Source: Cryomorphaceae bacterium
Lineage (GTDB): Bacteria; Bacteroidota; Bacteroidia; Flavobacteriales; Schleiferiaceae
DNA: 64,000 nucleotides
Direction: 5' to 3'
Assembly: GCA_003566715.1 (NCBI GenBank)
Contig: PXCF01000135.1
Span: forward strand, 26,112-90,111
In this document: positions 17,814 through 26,692 of the stretch, piece by piece
Layout: every line of letters begins with the position of its first letter
Numbering within the stretch: position 1 is the stretch's first letter
Position numbers and translations under genes: made by a program
Notes under the pieces: model-generated
The model's database searches: none
What the model saw: the letters and a program-made list of their open reading frames with translations, nothing else
Told to the model about the DNA's origin: nothing

Positions 17814-20800
17814 ATGAAGCGTGAATTCTATTTAGCAGCTATATTTTTCCTTTCGTCTCTTTTACTCTTTTCACAGCCAAAAATTCTTTTAAACAACGGA
17901 GTTGTTGAACTAAGAGAAAACGTTGAAGAGCACAATATCCAAAACAATGAGCTTTTCAACGGAAAAGCGGTTAGAGTGATTCAATTTAACCGGATTCCTG
18001 ACGCCAAAACATTGGCTACGATAAAGACCTCCGGCATAGATTTACTGGATTATCTCCCGCACAATGCGTATCTGGCTGCCATTCCGTCAAACATATCGCC
18101 TTCTCAACTCAAACTAATGGGTGTTCGGTCGTCGGTTGTACCCGATGAGGTTTTCAAATTATCACCCAATCTCTTTAAAGGGAGAATACCAGAACATGCC
18201 GATATGGGTAATGATCGCGTAGAAGTGGTTGTTGTACCTTACAAACACATTCCTGTTCAAGCCCTCCATTCGTTTATTAATGAGCTTCCAATGTTTGATA
18301 TTTTGGAAACGCAAGACAACGACCTGCAATACATTGAAGCCATATGCCGCATAGAAGATTTACCAAAACTAGCCAATCACCCATACATTGGTTTTATTCA
18401 GGAGGCAGAAGTTCCCGGTGAGCCTGAGAACAATACCGCCATTACGAGTCATCGCGTCAATACTGCCAACGGAACCGATGCCCCCGGGTATGGATACACC
18501 GGCGCAGGTGTAAAGGTATCGCTTGGCGATAACGGAGCCATTGGTCCACACATTGACTATGCCGGCAGATTAGACCAATCAAGAGCAGGTCCAAGTTCGG
18601 GCGATCACGGTGACCACGTAGCGGGCACAATTTTTGGCGCCGGTAACCGCAACCCGAGAGGACGTGGCATGGCGCCCGGATCGGAGATGCTTTACTATAC
18701 CTATCCCGCAAATCTCAACAATGCAGCCAGCGACTATGTCAACGACAACATAAGAATTACCTCTTCCTCATTTAGTAATGGCTGTAACGCAGGATACACC
18801 AATTTTGCTCGAGTCATGGATCAAACATCGCATCAACTAAGTGGTCTGTTGCACGTTTTTTCTGCCGGAAACAACGGCACCAGTGATTGTAGTTACGGAG
18901 CTGGTGGTGGCTGGGGAAACATCACCGGTGGTCATAAACTGGGAAAAAACGTCATCGCCGTAGCCAACGTTACCAGGCTGGACAATATTGCTTCCAGCAG
19001 TTCAAGAGGCCCCGCTACCGACGGAAGGCTAAAACCCGAAGTAGCTGCCGTTGGAACACAAGTATTTTCTACCACTTTTCCTCATAATTATACCACCAAA
19101 ACAGGAACATCCATGGCTTGTCCGGGTGTTTCCGGTGCGCTTACGTTGTTGTACGAAGCCTATGAAGATTTAAACTCCGACAGCGCAAATGGCGGACTTA
19201 TGAAAGCCCTTTTAATGAATGGCAGCGACGACTTGGGTAACCCAGGTCCCGACTTCATTTATGGATACGGAAGAATAAACATCCGCAAATCACTCAGAAT
19301 GATCGAGGAAAACTGGTTTACCAGCGGATCCGTTGCACAAAATGACAGCAATACACACGTCATCAACGTTCCTGCGGGGACATCTTCTATGCGGGTCATG
19401 TTGTACTGGGTTGATAGAGAAGGAAACCTTAGCGCTTCAAAAGCCTTAGTCAACGATTTGGACTTAAAACTTCATCAAGGCGCTAATACCTTTTTACCTT
19501 TTACTTTAAACCCAACGCCTAATGTGGCAGCACTCAATGCCAACGCTGTACCGGGCATCGATACACTCAATAACTCTGAGCAAATTGTTATCAATAACCC
19601 ATCGGCAGGAAATTATACCGTTTCCGTAAAAGGAACGGCTATTCCTTTTGGCGCTCAGGCGTATTTTATTACGTACTATTTTGAAGACGAACCACTAACA
19701 CTTACACACCCAGTTGGTGGGGAAACGTTTACACCGGGAAGCTCAGAGATTATTCGCTGGGATGCACCTTCTAACAGTGGAACATTTACTCTACAATACA
19801 GCACCAATAGCGGAAGTAGCTGGATTAATATCAACAGCTCGGTTGCCGGGTCAAGTAGAAACTTTACTTGGACCGTACCTAGTACACTTAACGACCAGAT
19901 AAAGGTGCGCATTACCCGCGGTAGCGAAATTTCCGAGAGTGGAAATTTAGTCATAGCGCCGGTTCCCAATAATTTAGCCATTAATCAAATTTGTCCAGAT
20001 ACAACAACCATTACCTGGGGTGCTGTGAATAACGCAACAGGATATGTGGTTTATAAACTGGGGAATATGTACATGGACTCCATTGGTTATACAACGTCGA
20101 CGAGTTTTACCATTCCCAATGTCAGTGCCTTTGACGAAAACTGGTACAGTGTGGCTACAGTAGCCAGCAACGATGGTATTGGTCGCAGAGCAAACGCTGT
20201 ACAAGCAGATGGTAGTGGGCCGGTTAACTGTATCGTCAATAATGATATTGCAGCTTTAGCACTGTTGAGTCCCAGTTCAGGTCTTGCGCCTTCGTGTGTC
20301 TCCGACTCATTACCGGTAGAAATTTGGGTTAAAAACAACGGCATCAACCCCATCAGTGAATTTACTTTATCATTTAGAATAGACAGTGGATCCATTACCA
20401 CCGACTCCATAACTATGGCAATCCCTCCGGGTGATTCTGTTTTGGTTAGCGGGCCCAACAAGATTGTTCCTCTAAGTGGTACCCTTAACAATATCAAAGT
20501 ATGGGTTAATATCCCCAATGATCAAAGTTTGCGAAACGATACAGTTTACAGTACAATCCAGCTTTACGGAACAGGTAGCGTAAATATTCCATTTATTCAA
20601 AACTTTGATAGTGATGGCAATTGCTCAACCGCTTCCAATTGCGAACAAGAAATTTGTCCGCTCACACAAGGGTTTATCAATGCCGAAAATGGCGTATTTG
20701 ACGATATAGATTGGCGCGTTAATAACGGAACAACCCCATCGAACAATACAGGGCCAAATGTGGATAATACCTTAGGTACATCCGCCGGAAAATACATTTA

Positions 20801-22691
20801 CCTTGAGGCTACTACTTGCTTTGATAAAGTAGCCGAATTGTATACACCTTGTATTGATTTAGACGGCACTTCGTCTCCTATTCTAGAGTTTTATCACCAC
20901 CGAAGAGGCAACTCTATTGGCCCACTTCATGTTGATGTTTTCCACGAAGGCAAATGGAAACAACTCATGCCAAGTATTACGGTAAACACCGGTAATAGCT
21001 GGGTTAGGTATGAGGCCAATTTGGTTCCCTACGTAGGAGAGAAAATTGCCATACGCTTTGTCGGGGAAACCATAGGGAGTTGGCAAGGAGATATTGCATT
21101 GGATGACATCGCCGTGATTGAGAGTACCGATATCCCCACAGCTGATTTCAGCGCGAATACCACGGTTGCGTGTCCAAACATACCTATATCGTTTACCGAT
21201 CAAAGTACAGGCGCTCCAAACAACTGGGCTTGGAGCTTTAGTCCTTCGTCAGGGGTATCTCCAGCAGCAGGTAGTTCATTTACCGATCCTGATCCCGTCG
21301 TTGAATTTCAAAATACAGGGTTTTACAATGTCACATTGATTGCAACAAATAACAATGGTGGTGACACCCTTACAAGAAGCATGTACATAGAAATCACCAA
21401 CGGTGATACCCTTCCCTACTTTGGTATATACACAACCAGCACAACCGGAGATGCACTTCCTGGATGGAGCATTGATAATCCGGATAACGACGAAACTTGG
21501 GAGCGCGTTCTCAATACACCAAACCCCGCAAGTAATGTGGCCGTTAGAGTAGATAACTTCAGTTACAATGCCCCAGGCGAGCGTGATCACCTCATTACTC
21601 AGCCGTTTGATTTAAGTCAAAAGCAAAATGCCTTTTTATTGTTTGACTTTGCTTACGCGCCATTTAACGTAAACTTTACGGATTCCCTGGAAATCTCCAT
21701 TGCCGTAGGATGTGAAGGGTCGTTTGATACCGTTGTCTACATCAATGGCGGCATGAACTTTTCGTCCATAGGTGGTGCCCAGAATAGTTTGTTTATTCCC
21801 ACGGCCAGTCAGTGGAGTACAGATACCCTCGACTTATCAGTCTTTACCGGAAATAGCATCAGAGTGCGCTTTACCAACATCAATGGGTTTGGTAATGCTT
21901 TGTATTTGAATAACTTTCGCTTAACAGATACCTTGGCACAATCCCCTACCGTTGATTTATCGGTTAGTAGCAGCGATGCATGCGTGGGCGCAGCCGTAAC
22001 CTTTAGTCAAACGTCCAGTAATGCACAAAACTTTCAGTGGTCGTTTGGCAACAACGCAACACCCTCTACGGCTACCGGGCCAGGTCCACACAGTGTTACG
22101 TATAGCAGTACGGGGAACCGAACTGCAACGATTACCGCTTTGAGTGCTGGAGGACAAGCGCAGGATCAGATAGCCATATCCGTGGTGGACCGTCCTTTTG
22201 CGGCGTTTTCCGAAAGCATCAACCAGTTGACGGTAGACTTTACGGATGCATCCATCGGAAACCCCACTTCATGGATATGGGACTTTGGTGATGGCGACAG
22301 TGCCTTCGTACAGAACCCTTCGCATACCTATGCCTCATCAGGAAGCTATACCGTTGTGCTTACAGCCCTTAACGACTGTGGAGGAAGAAGCTTTACACGT
22401 ACGGTAAACGTACAAGGTTTGTTTAACGAAAGCTTCAACAATCGTGCAGAGTGGAATCTCTTCCCTAATCCGGGAGCAGGCGTGTTCACCGTTGAAATAC
22501 CATCAAACGCAGACGTTTTCCGCATTCAAATGGTAGATATAGGCGGACAAACCCTTATGGATAATATGATAACAGTTCCTTCGGAAACAGCTGATTTTTC
22601 TGTTGACCACCTGGCCTCCGGCGTTTACATCGTTAGGCTCTATCACAGATTTGGCGTTAAGTCGTTCCGCTATACCCTCACCAACAAGTGA
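17814..22691 (+). CDS. T9SS-secreted subtilisin-like (S8) serine protease with PKD domains
   Basis: This 1625-residue protein has a signal peptide (FLAAIFFLSSLLLFSQ-like), a pro-region to ~215, then an S8 catalytic domain with Asp239 (SLGDNG), His265 (DHGDHVAG) and Ser433 (GTSMACPGVSGA), all intact. A P-domain-like beta region and Fn3-like modules follow. PKD-like domains lie at about 1109-1190, 1379-1458 and 1461-1535 (the last with WDFGDGDS … PSHTYASSGSYTV). The end is a type A sorting domain from ~1543 (NLFPNPGAG … GVYIVRLY … KSFRYTLTNK). It should be exported by Sec and then T9SS to the cell surface or medium and digest protein. The stop overlaps the GTG start of the HAD gene (GTGA). Confidence 0.93.
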   Translation: MKREFYLAAIFFLSSLLLFSQPKILLNNGVVELRENVEEHNIQNNELFNGKAVRVIQFNRIPDAKTLATIKTSGIDLLDYLPHNAYLAAIPSNISPSQLKLMGVRSSVVPDEVFKLSPNLFKGRIPEHADMGNDRVEVVVVPYKHIPVQALHSFINELPMFDILETQDNDLQYIEAICRIEDLPKLANHPYIGFIQEAEVPGEPENNTAITSHRVNTANGTDAPGYGYTGAGVKVSLGDNGAIGPHIDYAGRLDQSRAGPSSGDHGDHVAGTIFGAGNRNPRGRGMAPGSEMLYYTYPANLNNAASDYVNDNIRITSSSFSNGCNAGYTNFARVMDQTSHQLSGLLHVFSAGNNGTSDCSYGAGGGWGNITGGHKLGKNVIAVANVTRLDNIASSSSRGPATDGRLKPEVAAVGTQVFSTTFPHNYTTKTGTSMACPGVSGALTLLYEAYEDLNSDSANGGLMKALLMNGSDDLGNPGPDFIYGYGRINIRKSLRMIEENWFTSGSVAQNDSNTHVINVPAGTSSMRVMLYWVDREGNLSASKALVNDLDLKLHQGANTFLPFTLNPTPNVAALNANAVPGIDTLNNSEQIVINNPSAGNYTVSVKGTAIPFGAQAYFITYYFEDEPLTLTHPVGGETFTPGSSEIIRWDAPSNSGTFTLQYSTNSGSSWININSSVAGSSRNFTWTVPSTLNDQIKVRITRGSEISESGNLVIAPVPNNLAINQICPDTTTITWGAVNNATGYVVYKLGNMYMDSIGYTTSTSFTIPNVSAFDENWYSVATVASNDGIGRRANAVQADGSGPVNCIVNNDIAALALLSPSSGLAPSCVSDSLPVEIWVKNNGINPISEFTLSFRIDSGSITTDSITMAIPPGDSVLVSGPNKIVPLSGTLNNIKVWVNIPNDQSLRNDTVYSTIQLYGTGSVNIPFIQNFDSDGNCSTASNCEQEICPLTQGFINAENGVFDDIDWRVNNGTTPSNNTGPNVDNTLGTSAGKYIYLEATTCFDKVAELYTPCIDLDGTSSPILEFYHHRRGNSIGPLHVDVFHEGKWKQLMPSITVNTGNSWVRYEANLVPYVGEKIAIRFVGETIGSWQGDIALDDIAVIESTDIPTADFSANTTVACPNIPISFTDQSTGAPNNWAWSFSPSSGVSPAAGSSFTDPDPVVEFQNTGFYNVTLIATNNNGGDTLTRSMYIEITNGDTLPYFGIYTTSTTGDALPGWSIDNPDNDETWERVLNTPNPASNVAVRVDNFSYNAPGERDHLITQPFDLSQKQNAFLLFDFAYAPFNVNFTDSLEISIAVGCEGSFDTVVYINGGMNFSSIGGAQNSLFIPTASQWSTDTLDLSVFTGNSIRVRFTNINGFGNALYLNNFRLTDTLAQSPTVDLSVSSSDACVGAAVTFSQTSSNAQNFQWSFGNNATPSTATGPGPHSVTYSSTGNRTATITALSAGGQAQDQIAISVVDRPFAAFSESINQLTVDFTDASIGNPTSWIWDFGDGDSAFVQNPSHTYASSGSYTVVLTALNDCGGRSFTRTVNVQGLFNESFNNRAEWNLFPNPGAGVFTVEIPSNADVFRIQMVDIGGQTLMDNMITVPSETADFSVDHLASGVYIVRLYHRFGVKSFRYTLTNK

Positions 22692-23383
22692 TCAAAGAGC
22701 TGTTTTTCGATTTAGATCACACGTTGTGGGATTTTGATAAAAATTCCCGTGAAACCCTATATGAGCTTTTCTGCGAGGTAAAACTTGCAGAAAAGCTCAT
22801 CGTATTTGACGACTTTATCAAAGTCTATAACGAGATAAACGACATCCTTTGGAATGAATATCGGTACGGACGAATTTCTAAAGATAAATTACGGCATGTT
22901 CGATTTGAAAAAACGTTGAAACAAATCGGAGCGTATGACAAGGCAACCGAAACATTTTTTACCGAAGAATACATCAACCGTTCTCCATTGAAGAAAAATC
23001 TAATACCGGGGACACTTGAAACACTAAACCTGTTAAAAAACAGAGGGTACAATATGCACATCATCACCAATGGGTTTAGTGAAGTTCAACACACCAAGTT
23101 ATCTCGCACTGGACTCGCTCCATTTTTTGATGCTATAGTAACCAGCGATGAGATTGGGGTCAACAAACCAGACATCAAAATATTTCACGCAGCACTTAAA
23201 AAAGCAAACGCCCGTCAAAGGGAAAGCATGATGATAGGCGATCATTTAATGGCCGATATCATAGGCGCCAGAAGAGCTGGTTTACAACAAGGGTATTTCA
23301 ATCCCACAAACAAGCCGCACAAGGAAAAGGTAACTCTTGAGTTTTCGCAGATGAAGGTTCTCCCGGAGTTACTCTTGAGATGA
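22688..23383 (+). CDS. yjjG: YjjG-family HAD noncanonical pyrimidine nucleotidase
   Basis: The 231-residue protein is a haloacid dehalogenase phosphatase. Motif I is FFDLDHTLWDF (nucleophile Asp and general acid Asp), motif II is HIITNGF, the conserved lysine lies in VNKPDIKIF, and motif III is MIGDHLMADIIGA. The length and the DHTLWDF signature fit the YjjG/TIGR02254 group, which dephosphorylates noncanonical pyrimidine nucleotides. It starts with GTG inside GTGA, overlapping the subtilase stop by 4 nt, although the two functions look unrelated. Its 3' end overlaps the convergent gene by 15 bp. Confidence 0.9.
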   Translation: MIKELFFDLDHTLWDFDKNSRETLYELFCEVKLAEKLIVFDDFIKVYNEINDILWNEYRYGRISKDKLRHVRFEKTLKQIGAYDKATETFFTEEYINRSPLKKNLIPGTLETLNLLKNRGYNMHIITNGFSEVQHTKLSRTGLAPFFDAIVTSDEIGVNKPDIKIFHAALKKANARQRESMMIGDHLMADIIGARRAGLQQGYFNPTNKPHKEKVTLEFSQMKVLPELLLR

Positions 23384-23815
23384 TGATCCCTTAGGGGTGT
23401 CTCGACCTCCGATGACAACATATTCAAATACTTGCCAGTTTACTCGATCACCATCCACTTTACTGGGGTCTCCTAGCAACTGACAACTTATGATATCTCC
23501 TTGTTTAATTCCGGGAAAGTCAAAACCTAGATTCTCGTATTTTGGCTGTTGCCTGGTTGGTTTGGTGGTATAGTGAAACGTCACCATTACAAACTCGCCA
23601 ACTTGAGGTTTAAATTTACTTCCTTCCGATAAGCGACTTACCTCTTTTACGTGCACGACAGCATGTTCATCAGATTGCGGCACCACATTTATGACCTCTA
23701 AAGTAACCTTGTGAAACTCTTTATTGAGGTTTCTAACTGAATTATTTTGACCATAAGCGAAGGCAGCGGTCATCATAAGTGCAATCAAAGTAAATGCGTT
23801 ACGCATGAAGATCAA
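23369..23815 (-). CDS. Small predicted secreted protein of unknown function
   Basis: This 148-residue protein has a signal peptide (MRNAFTLIALMMTAAFAYGQ, from the second possible Met at residue 4) and a mature region of ~125 residues that looks like one beta-rich domain. VGEFVMVTFHYTT and GDIISCQLLGDPSK suggest an OB-fold-like barrel, but this is only a shape impression. I recognise no family. The minus strand has TAAGTTTG at 23834-23841, a promoter-like box 18 nt upstream. Its last 15 bases overlap the end of yjjG on the opposite strand. Confidence 0.7.
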   Translation of the reverse strand: MIFMRNAFTLIALMMTAAFAYGQNNSVRNLNKEFHKVTLEVINVVPQSDEHAVVHVKEVSRLSEGSKFKPQVGEFVMVTFHYTTKPTRQQPKYENLGFDFPGIKQGDIISCQLLGDPSKVDGDRVNWQVFEYVVIGGRDTPKGSSSQE

Positions 23816-23833
23816 GGTTTAGATATAGAATGT

Positions 23834-23841
23834 CAAACTTA
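23834..23841 (-). promoter_or_regulatory. -7 promoter box for the small secreted protein gene
   Basis: The minus strand reads TAAGTTTG (TAnnTTTG) 18 nt before the ATG at 23815. No -33 TTG recognised. Confidence 0.5.
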
Positions 23842-23937
23842 GTACATAATGCTGAGCTATCGTGCACATTTTAGGCCAAATATTGTTGAATCAATAACAA
23901 TAATCAAAAAGGGTTTCGAGTTCCCTTTTGTTATTCC

Positions 23938-23945
23938 TACTTTTG
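23938..23945 (+). promoter_or_regulatory. -7 promoter box abutting the AlbA_2 gene start
   Basis: TACTTTTG (TAnnTTTG) ends 7 nt before the ATG at 23953, implying a transcript with almost no leader. A small inverted repeat (AAAAGGG … CCCTTTT) lies just upstream. Confidence 0.45.
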
Positions 23946-23952
23946 GCACGTT

Positions 23953-24600
23953 ATGAACCGTATACAAAACACAGATATTCCCGGATATTTAGGCAAACGA
24001 ATCGCTGAAGGAGAGCACCAACAGCAAGACTTTAAATTTGCCATTAACGACGCGCGAAAAATAGCCGAAACGCTATCCGCATTTGCCAATACCGATGGCG
24101 GTCGCCTACTGGTAGGAGTCAAGGACAATGGCAAAATAGCCGGGGTGAGAAACGACGAAGAAATGTACATGATCGAAGGCGCTGCTGATTTGTACTGCAA
24201 TCCGCCGGTAAAAATGGAGTTTCAAGTATGGGAGATCGACAGTAAACGCGTACTCGAGGTTTGGATCAACGCATCGCCTAGTCGACCACACAAAGCGAAA
24301 ACCGAAGACGGAAACTGGCGGGCTTTTATTCGCGTAAGAGACGAAAATTTTATAGCCTCTCCCGTTCACCTTGAGCGTTGGGCACACGAAGACAAATCGG
24401 AGACACCTCCGGGTGCATTTACCGAAGACGAAAAAACACTTCTTAAAATCATACGTGAAGAACCACTTACGCTTAATCAACTCTGTAAAAAATCTGAATT
24501 CTTTCGTCGAGACGTTATCCGTTCCTTGGGTGCTTTTTTTCGTTGGAACCTTATCAAGTTGTTTAGGGAAAAGGGTAAGTGGATGATTGATATCGTTTAG
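23953..24600 (+). CDS. Schlafen AlbA_2-domain protein (putative nucleic-acid-binding)
   Basis: The 215-residue protein has an AlbA_2 domain over ~15-130 with the family hallmarks: an acidic/glutamine-rich lead (GEHQQQDFKF), AETLSAFANTDGGRLLVGVKDNGKIAGV, and RVLEVWINASPSRPHK. The C-terminal ~70 residues look like a winged helix (EPLTLNQLCKKSEFFRRDVIRSL … WNLIKLFREKGKWMI). Such proteins are annotated as ATP-binding or DNA-binding, and their biological roles vary widely. The first Met is the only one that keeps the domain. The gene stands alone, followed by ~100 nt before the LolD-like gene. Confidence 0.85.
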   Translation: MNRIQNTDIPGYLGKRIAEGEHQQQDFKFAINDARKIAETLSAFANTDGGRLLVGVKDNGKIAGVRNDEEMYMIEGAADLYCNPPVKMEFQVWEIDSKRVLEVWINASPSRPHKAKTEDGNWRAFIRVRDENFIASPVHLERWAHEDKSETPPGAFTEDEKTLLKIIREEPLTLNQLCKKSEFFRRDVIRSLGAFFRWNLIKLFREKGKWMIDIV

Positions 24601-24692
24601 TAGTTGTCTATAAGTTCTGATAGATGCGGAACAGGATAATAGTAGCTTCCAACATTCATTTTCAAAATGCCTTAATTAATGTCATTGTCGCT

Positions 24693-24700
24693 TATTTTTG
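24693..24700 (+). promoter_or_regulatory. -7 promoter box abutting the LolD-like gene start
   Basis: TATTTTTG (TAnnTTTG) ends 5 nt before ATG 24706. It lies inside the longer ORF that begins at 24679, arguing that 24679 is not the start. Confidence 0.5.
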
Positions 24701-24705
24701 CCGAT

Positions 24706-25359
24706 ATGATCATAGCACAGGGCATTTACAAATCTTTTGGAGACCTTACCGTTTTAAAAGACGTAAGTCTAACCGTTGAGAAAGGCGAAGTGGTTTCATT
24801 GGCTGGCGCCTCCGGTGCAGGAAAAACAACTTTACTGCAAATTTTAGGCACCTTAGACACGCCGGACAAGGGACATGTTTTTTTAGAAGGCAATGAAGTA
24901 ACCAATCTCAATGACAGCGACTTGGCGCAATTTCGCAACCGACGAATAGGTTTTGTGTTTCAGTTTCACCATCTACTTCCCGAGTTTACCGCATGGGAAA
25001 ATATTGCCATCCCTGCCATGATTGGAGGCATGTCGCGCAAAGAGGCTCATAAAAAGGCCTTAGAAAAGCTGTCTTTGGTCGGCTTGAAAGACCGCGCCGA
25101 ACATCGTCCGGGTGAACTATCCGGCGGTGAATGTCAACGTGTGGCTGTGGCCCGGGCGCTTATCAACGACCCGGCCATTATTTTGGCCGATGAGCCCACC
25201 GGTAGTCTGGACTCGCAAAACGCCTTACAAATCCATGAGTTGTTTCTCAAGCTTCGCCAGGAGCTCGGACAAACGTTTTTAATCATTACCCACAACGAAA
25301 AGTTGGCACAAATGGCTGACCGCACCATTCACATCAAAGATGGGCGTATTGCACCATGA
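24706..25359 (+). CDS. lolD: ABC transporter ATP-binding protein, LolD-like
   Basis: The ORF track starts at 24679, but a -7 box occupies that region and homology begins at [13 protein letters not shown], so I place the start at ATG 24706 (217 residues). Walker A (GASGAGKTT), Q-loop ([17 protein letters not shown]), signature (LSGGE), Walker B ([12 protein letters not shown]) and the H-loop (IITHNEK) are intact. The [12 protein letters not shown] and SGSLD/TGSLD context places it in the LolD/MacB-type family that powers lipoprotein release or other periplasmic extrusion. Its membrane partner is not encoded nearby. The gene overlaps the next by ATGA (25356-25359). Confidence 0.88.
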   Translation: MIIAQGIYKSFGDLTVLKDVSLTVEKGEVVSLAGASGAGKTTLLQILGTLDTPDKGHVFLEGNEVTNLNDSDLAQFRNRRIGFVFQFHHLLPEFTAWENIAIPAMIGGMSRKEAHKKALEKLSLVGLKDRAEHRPGELSGGECQRVAVARALINDPAIILADEPTGSLDSQNALQIHELFLKLRQELGQTFLIITHNEKLAQMADRTIHIKDGRIAP

Positions 25360-26120
25360 AACACGTTCACAAACGCTTATTGGAATGGGCTGAGTCGCGC
25401 AACACCACCGACTTCATACCCGACGATCCCATAGAAATACCCCACCGGTTTTCCCGGAAAGAGGACATTGAGGTTGCAGCTTTTTTTGCGGCCCTATTTG
25501 CTTGGGGACAAAGAACCACCATCCGTAAGAAAACCAACGACTTGCTCAGCCGAATGGACAACGATCCTTTTGCGTTTGTGATGCACGCCTCTACTGATGA
25601 CCTTCGCGTGCTTGATGGCTTTGTTCACCGCACCTTCAATCATCACGACATTGTTGATTTATTGATGGCTCTGAGAGCCACTCAGAAGGAAACAAATGAT
25701 TGGTCTATACTCTTCACACCATCAGAAAGCGAAATTAATTATGGTCCGGCCATTTCCCGCTTTCGCACACGCATGCTTCAACACGTAAGCAATCCTCAAC
25801 GGGTATCGCGCTTTTTATCCGATCCATTAAAAGGCAGTGCCGCCAAGCGCCTCGTCATGTTTCTTCGCTGGATGGTAAGGCGCGACAATGTCGGTGTAGA
25901 TTTTGGCATTTGGACGCAATTACCCATGCATAAATTGTCTTGCCCTCTGGATGTGCACACCGCCAGAACTGCGCGACACCTCAAACTCATTTCCCGAAAG
26001 CAAAACGATTGGGCGACCGTGGAAGAACTCGATGCTGCACTGAGAAAAATCGATCCCAAAGACCCGGCGAGATTTGACTTTGCTCTGTTTTCCATGAGTG
26101 TAGAGGGGTTTCCTGATTAA
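25356..26120 (+). CDS. TIGR02757 (DUF2400) family protein
   Basis: The 254-residue protein matches the TIGR02757 family by several stretches: [20 protein letters not shown] near the N-terminus, [40 protein letters not shown], and the C-terminal block [21 protein letters not shown] … [16 protein letters not shown]. The helical fold with a late helix-hairpin-helix-like segment is reminiscent of DNA glycosylases, but no activity is established. ATG overlaps the stop of the LolD-like gene, so translation is probably coupled. The two genes are often neighbours in Bacteroidetes without a known shared function. Confidence 0.85.
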   Translation: MKHVHKRLLEWAESRNTTDFIPDDPIEIPHRFSRKEDIEVAAFFAALFAWGQRTTIRKKTNDLLSRMDNDPFAFVMHASTDDLRVLDGFVHRTFNHHDIVDLLMALRATQKETNDWSILFTPSESEINYGPAISRFRTRMLQHVSNPQRVSRFLSDPLKGSAAKRLVMFLRWMVRRDNVGVDFGIWTQLPMHKLSCPLDVHTARTARHLKLISRKQNDWATVEELDAALRKIDPKDPARFDFALFSMSVEGFPD

Positions 26121-26131
26121 GGTCTTTTTAC

Positions 26132-26162
26132 TTGTAAAAACCAGGGCAAAAACTTACCTTTG
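26132..26162 (+). promoter_or_regulatory. Promoter of the umuDC operon
   Basis: TTG at 26132-26134 and TACCTTTG at 26155-26162 are 20 nt apart, fitting TTG-N17-23-TAnnTTTG. Predicted transcription starts ~80 nt upstream of umuD, leaving a leader that contains inverted repeats (26211-26236). Confidence 0.65.
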
Positions 26163-26210
26163 TTGCACAACTACACAGCTGTATACGCACCGCATTCACG
26201 GCTTTAAAAA

Positions 26211-26236
26211 GTGTATAACACCATCTTACCATACAC
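26211..26236. promoter_or_regulatory. Inverted repeat in the umuD leader, possible operator
   Basis: GTGTAT (26211-26216) and ATACAC (26231-26236) are inverted around 14 nt. Related half-sites appear upstream (TACAC at 26172, the palindrome GTATAC at 26181). umuDC operons are normally damage-inducible, so a repressor site is expected here. Whether this is it is inference. Confidence 0.35.
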
Positions 26237-26250
26237 GAAATGAAAGGAAT

Positions 26251-26691
26251 ATGAGTAGAAAGCCTTCAAATAGCATAGAAATATATCACGTTGATACTGC
26301 AACCGAATTGGAACTGCCTTTGGTCACCGAAGGCATCAGTGCCGGCTTCCCCTCCCCTGCCCTTGATTTCGTAGACCAGACCATTGATTTGAACAAGCAG
26401 CTCATTCGCCACCCCTCGGCCACCTTTTACGGCCGAGTAAAGGGCTTGTCGCTCAAAGATGCCGGTATCGACGACGATGACTTGCTGATCATCGACCGCA
26501 GTTTGGAACCGGAAAGCGGAAAAATCGCCGTGTGCTATATCGACGGGGAATTTACCGCCAAACGCATTGAAGTTAAAAATAAAGAGCTCTGGTTAATGCC
26601 GGAGAATGAAGCCTATCCGCCTTTGAAGGTATCCGAAGACAGCAACTTTGTCATTTGGGGAATTGTTACTCACGTCATTAAATCTCTGTAG
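26251..26691 (+). CDS. umuD: UmuD-type translesion polymerase accessory protein (S24 peptidase)
   Basis: UmuD is cleaved by its own Ser-Lys dyad on RecA filaments and then activates the UmuC polymerase. The 146-residue protein has the self-cleavage site ISAGFPSPA (Ala-Gly bond) near residue 31, the nucleophile serine in VKGLSLKDAGI, and the lysine in DGEFTAKRI. Its LexA-like C-terminal domain ends normally. Residues 1-25 are a little longer than in E. coli UmuD. Start 26251 is preceded by AAAGGAAT. UmuC begins 1 nt after the UmuD stop, the classic umuDC arrangement, so both are expressed from the promoter at 26132-26162. Confidence 0.95.
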   Translation: MSRKPSNSIEIYHVDTATELELPLVTEGISAGFPSPALDFVDQTIDLNKQLIRHPSATFYGRVKGLSLKDAGIDDDDLLIIDRSLEPESGKIAVCYIDGEFTAKRIEVKNKELWLMPENEAYPPLKVSEDSNFVIWGIVTHVIKSL

Positions 26692-26692
26692 C

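Noticed and set aside
20087-20518. 143-residue minus-strand ORF inside the T9SS subtilase
   Set aside because: It is antisense to well-conserved protein-coding sequence and has no features of its own.
23895-23935. AAAAGGG…CCCTTTT hairpin upstream of the AlbA_2 gene as a terminator
   Set aside because: No gene on either strand ends nearby in the right orientation, so its role could not be supported.
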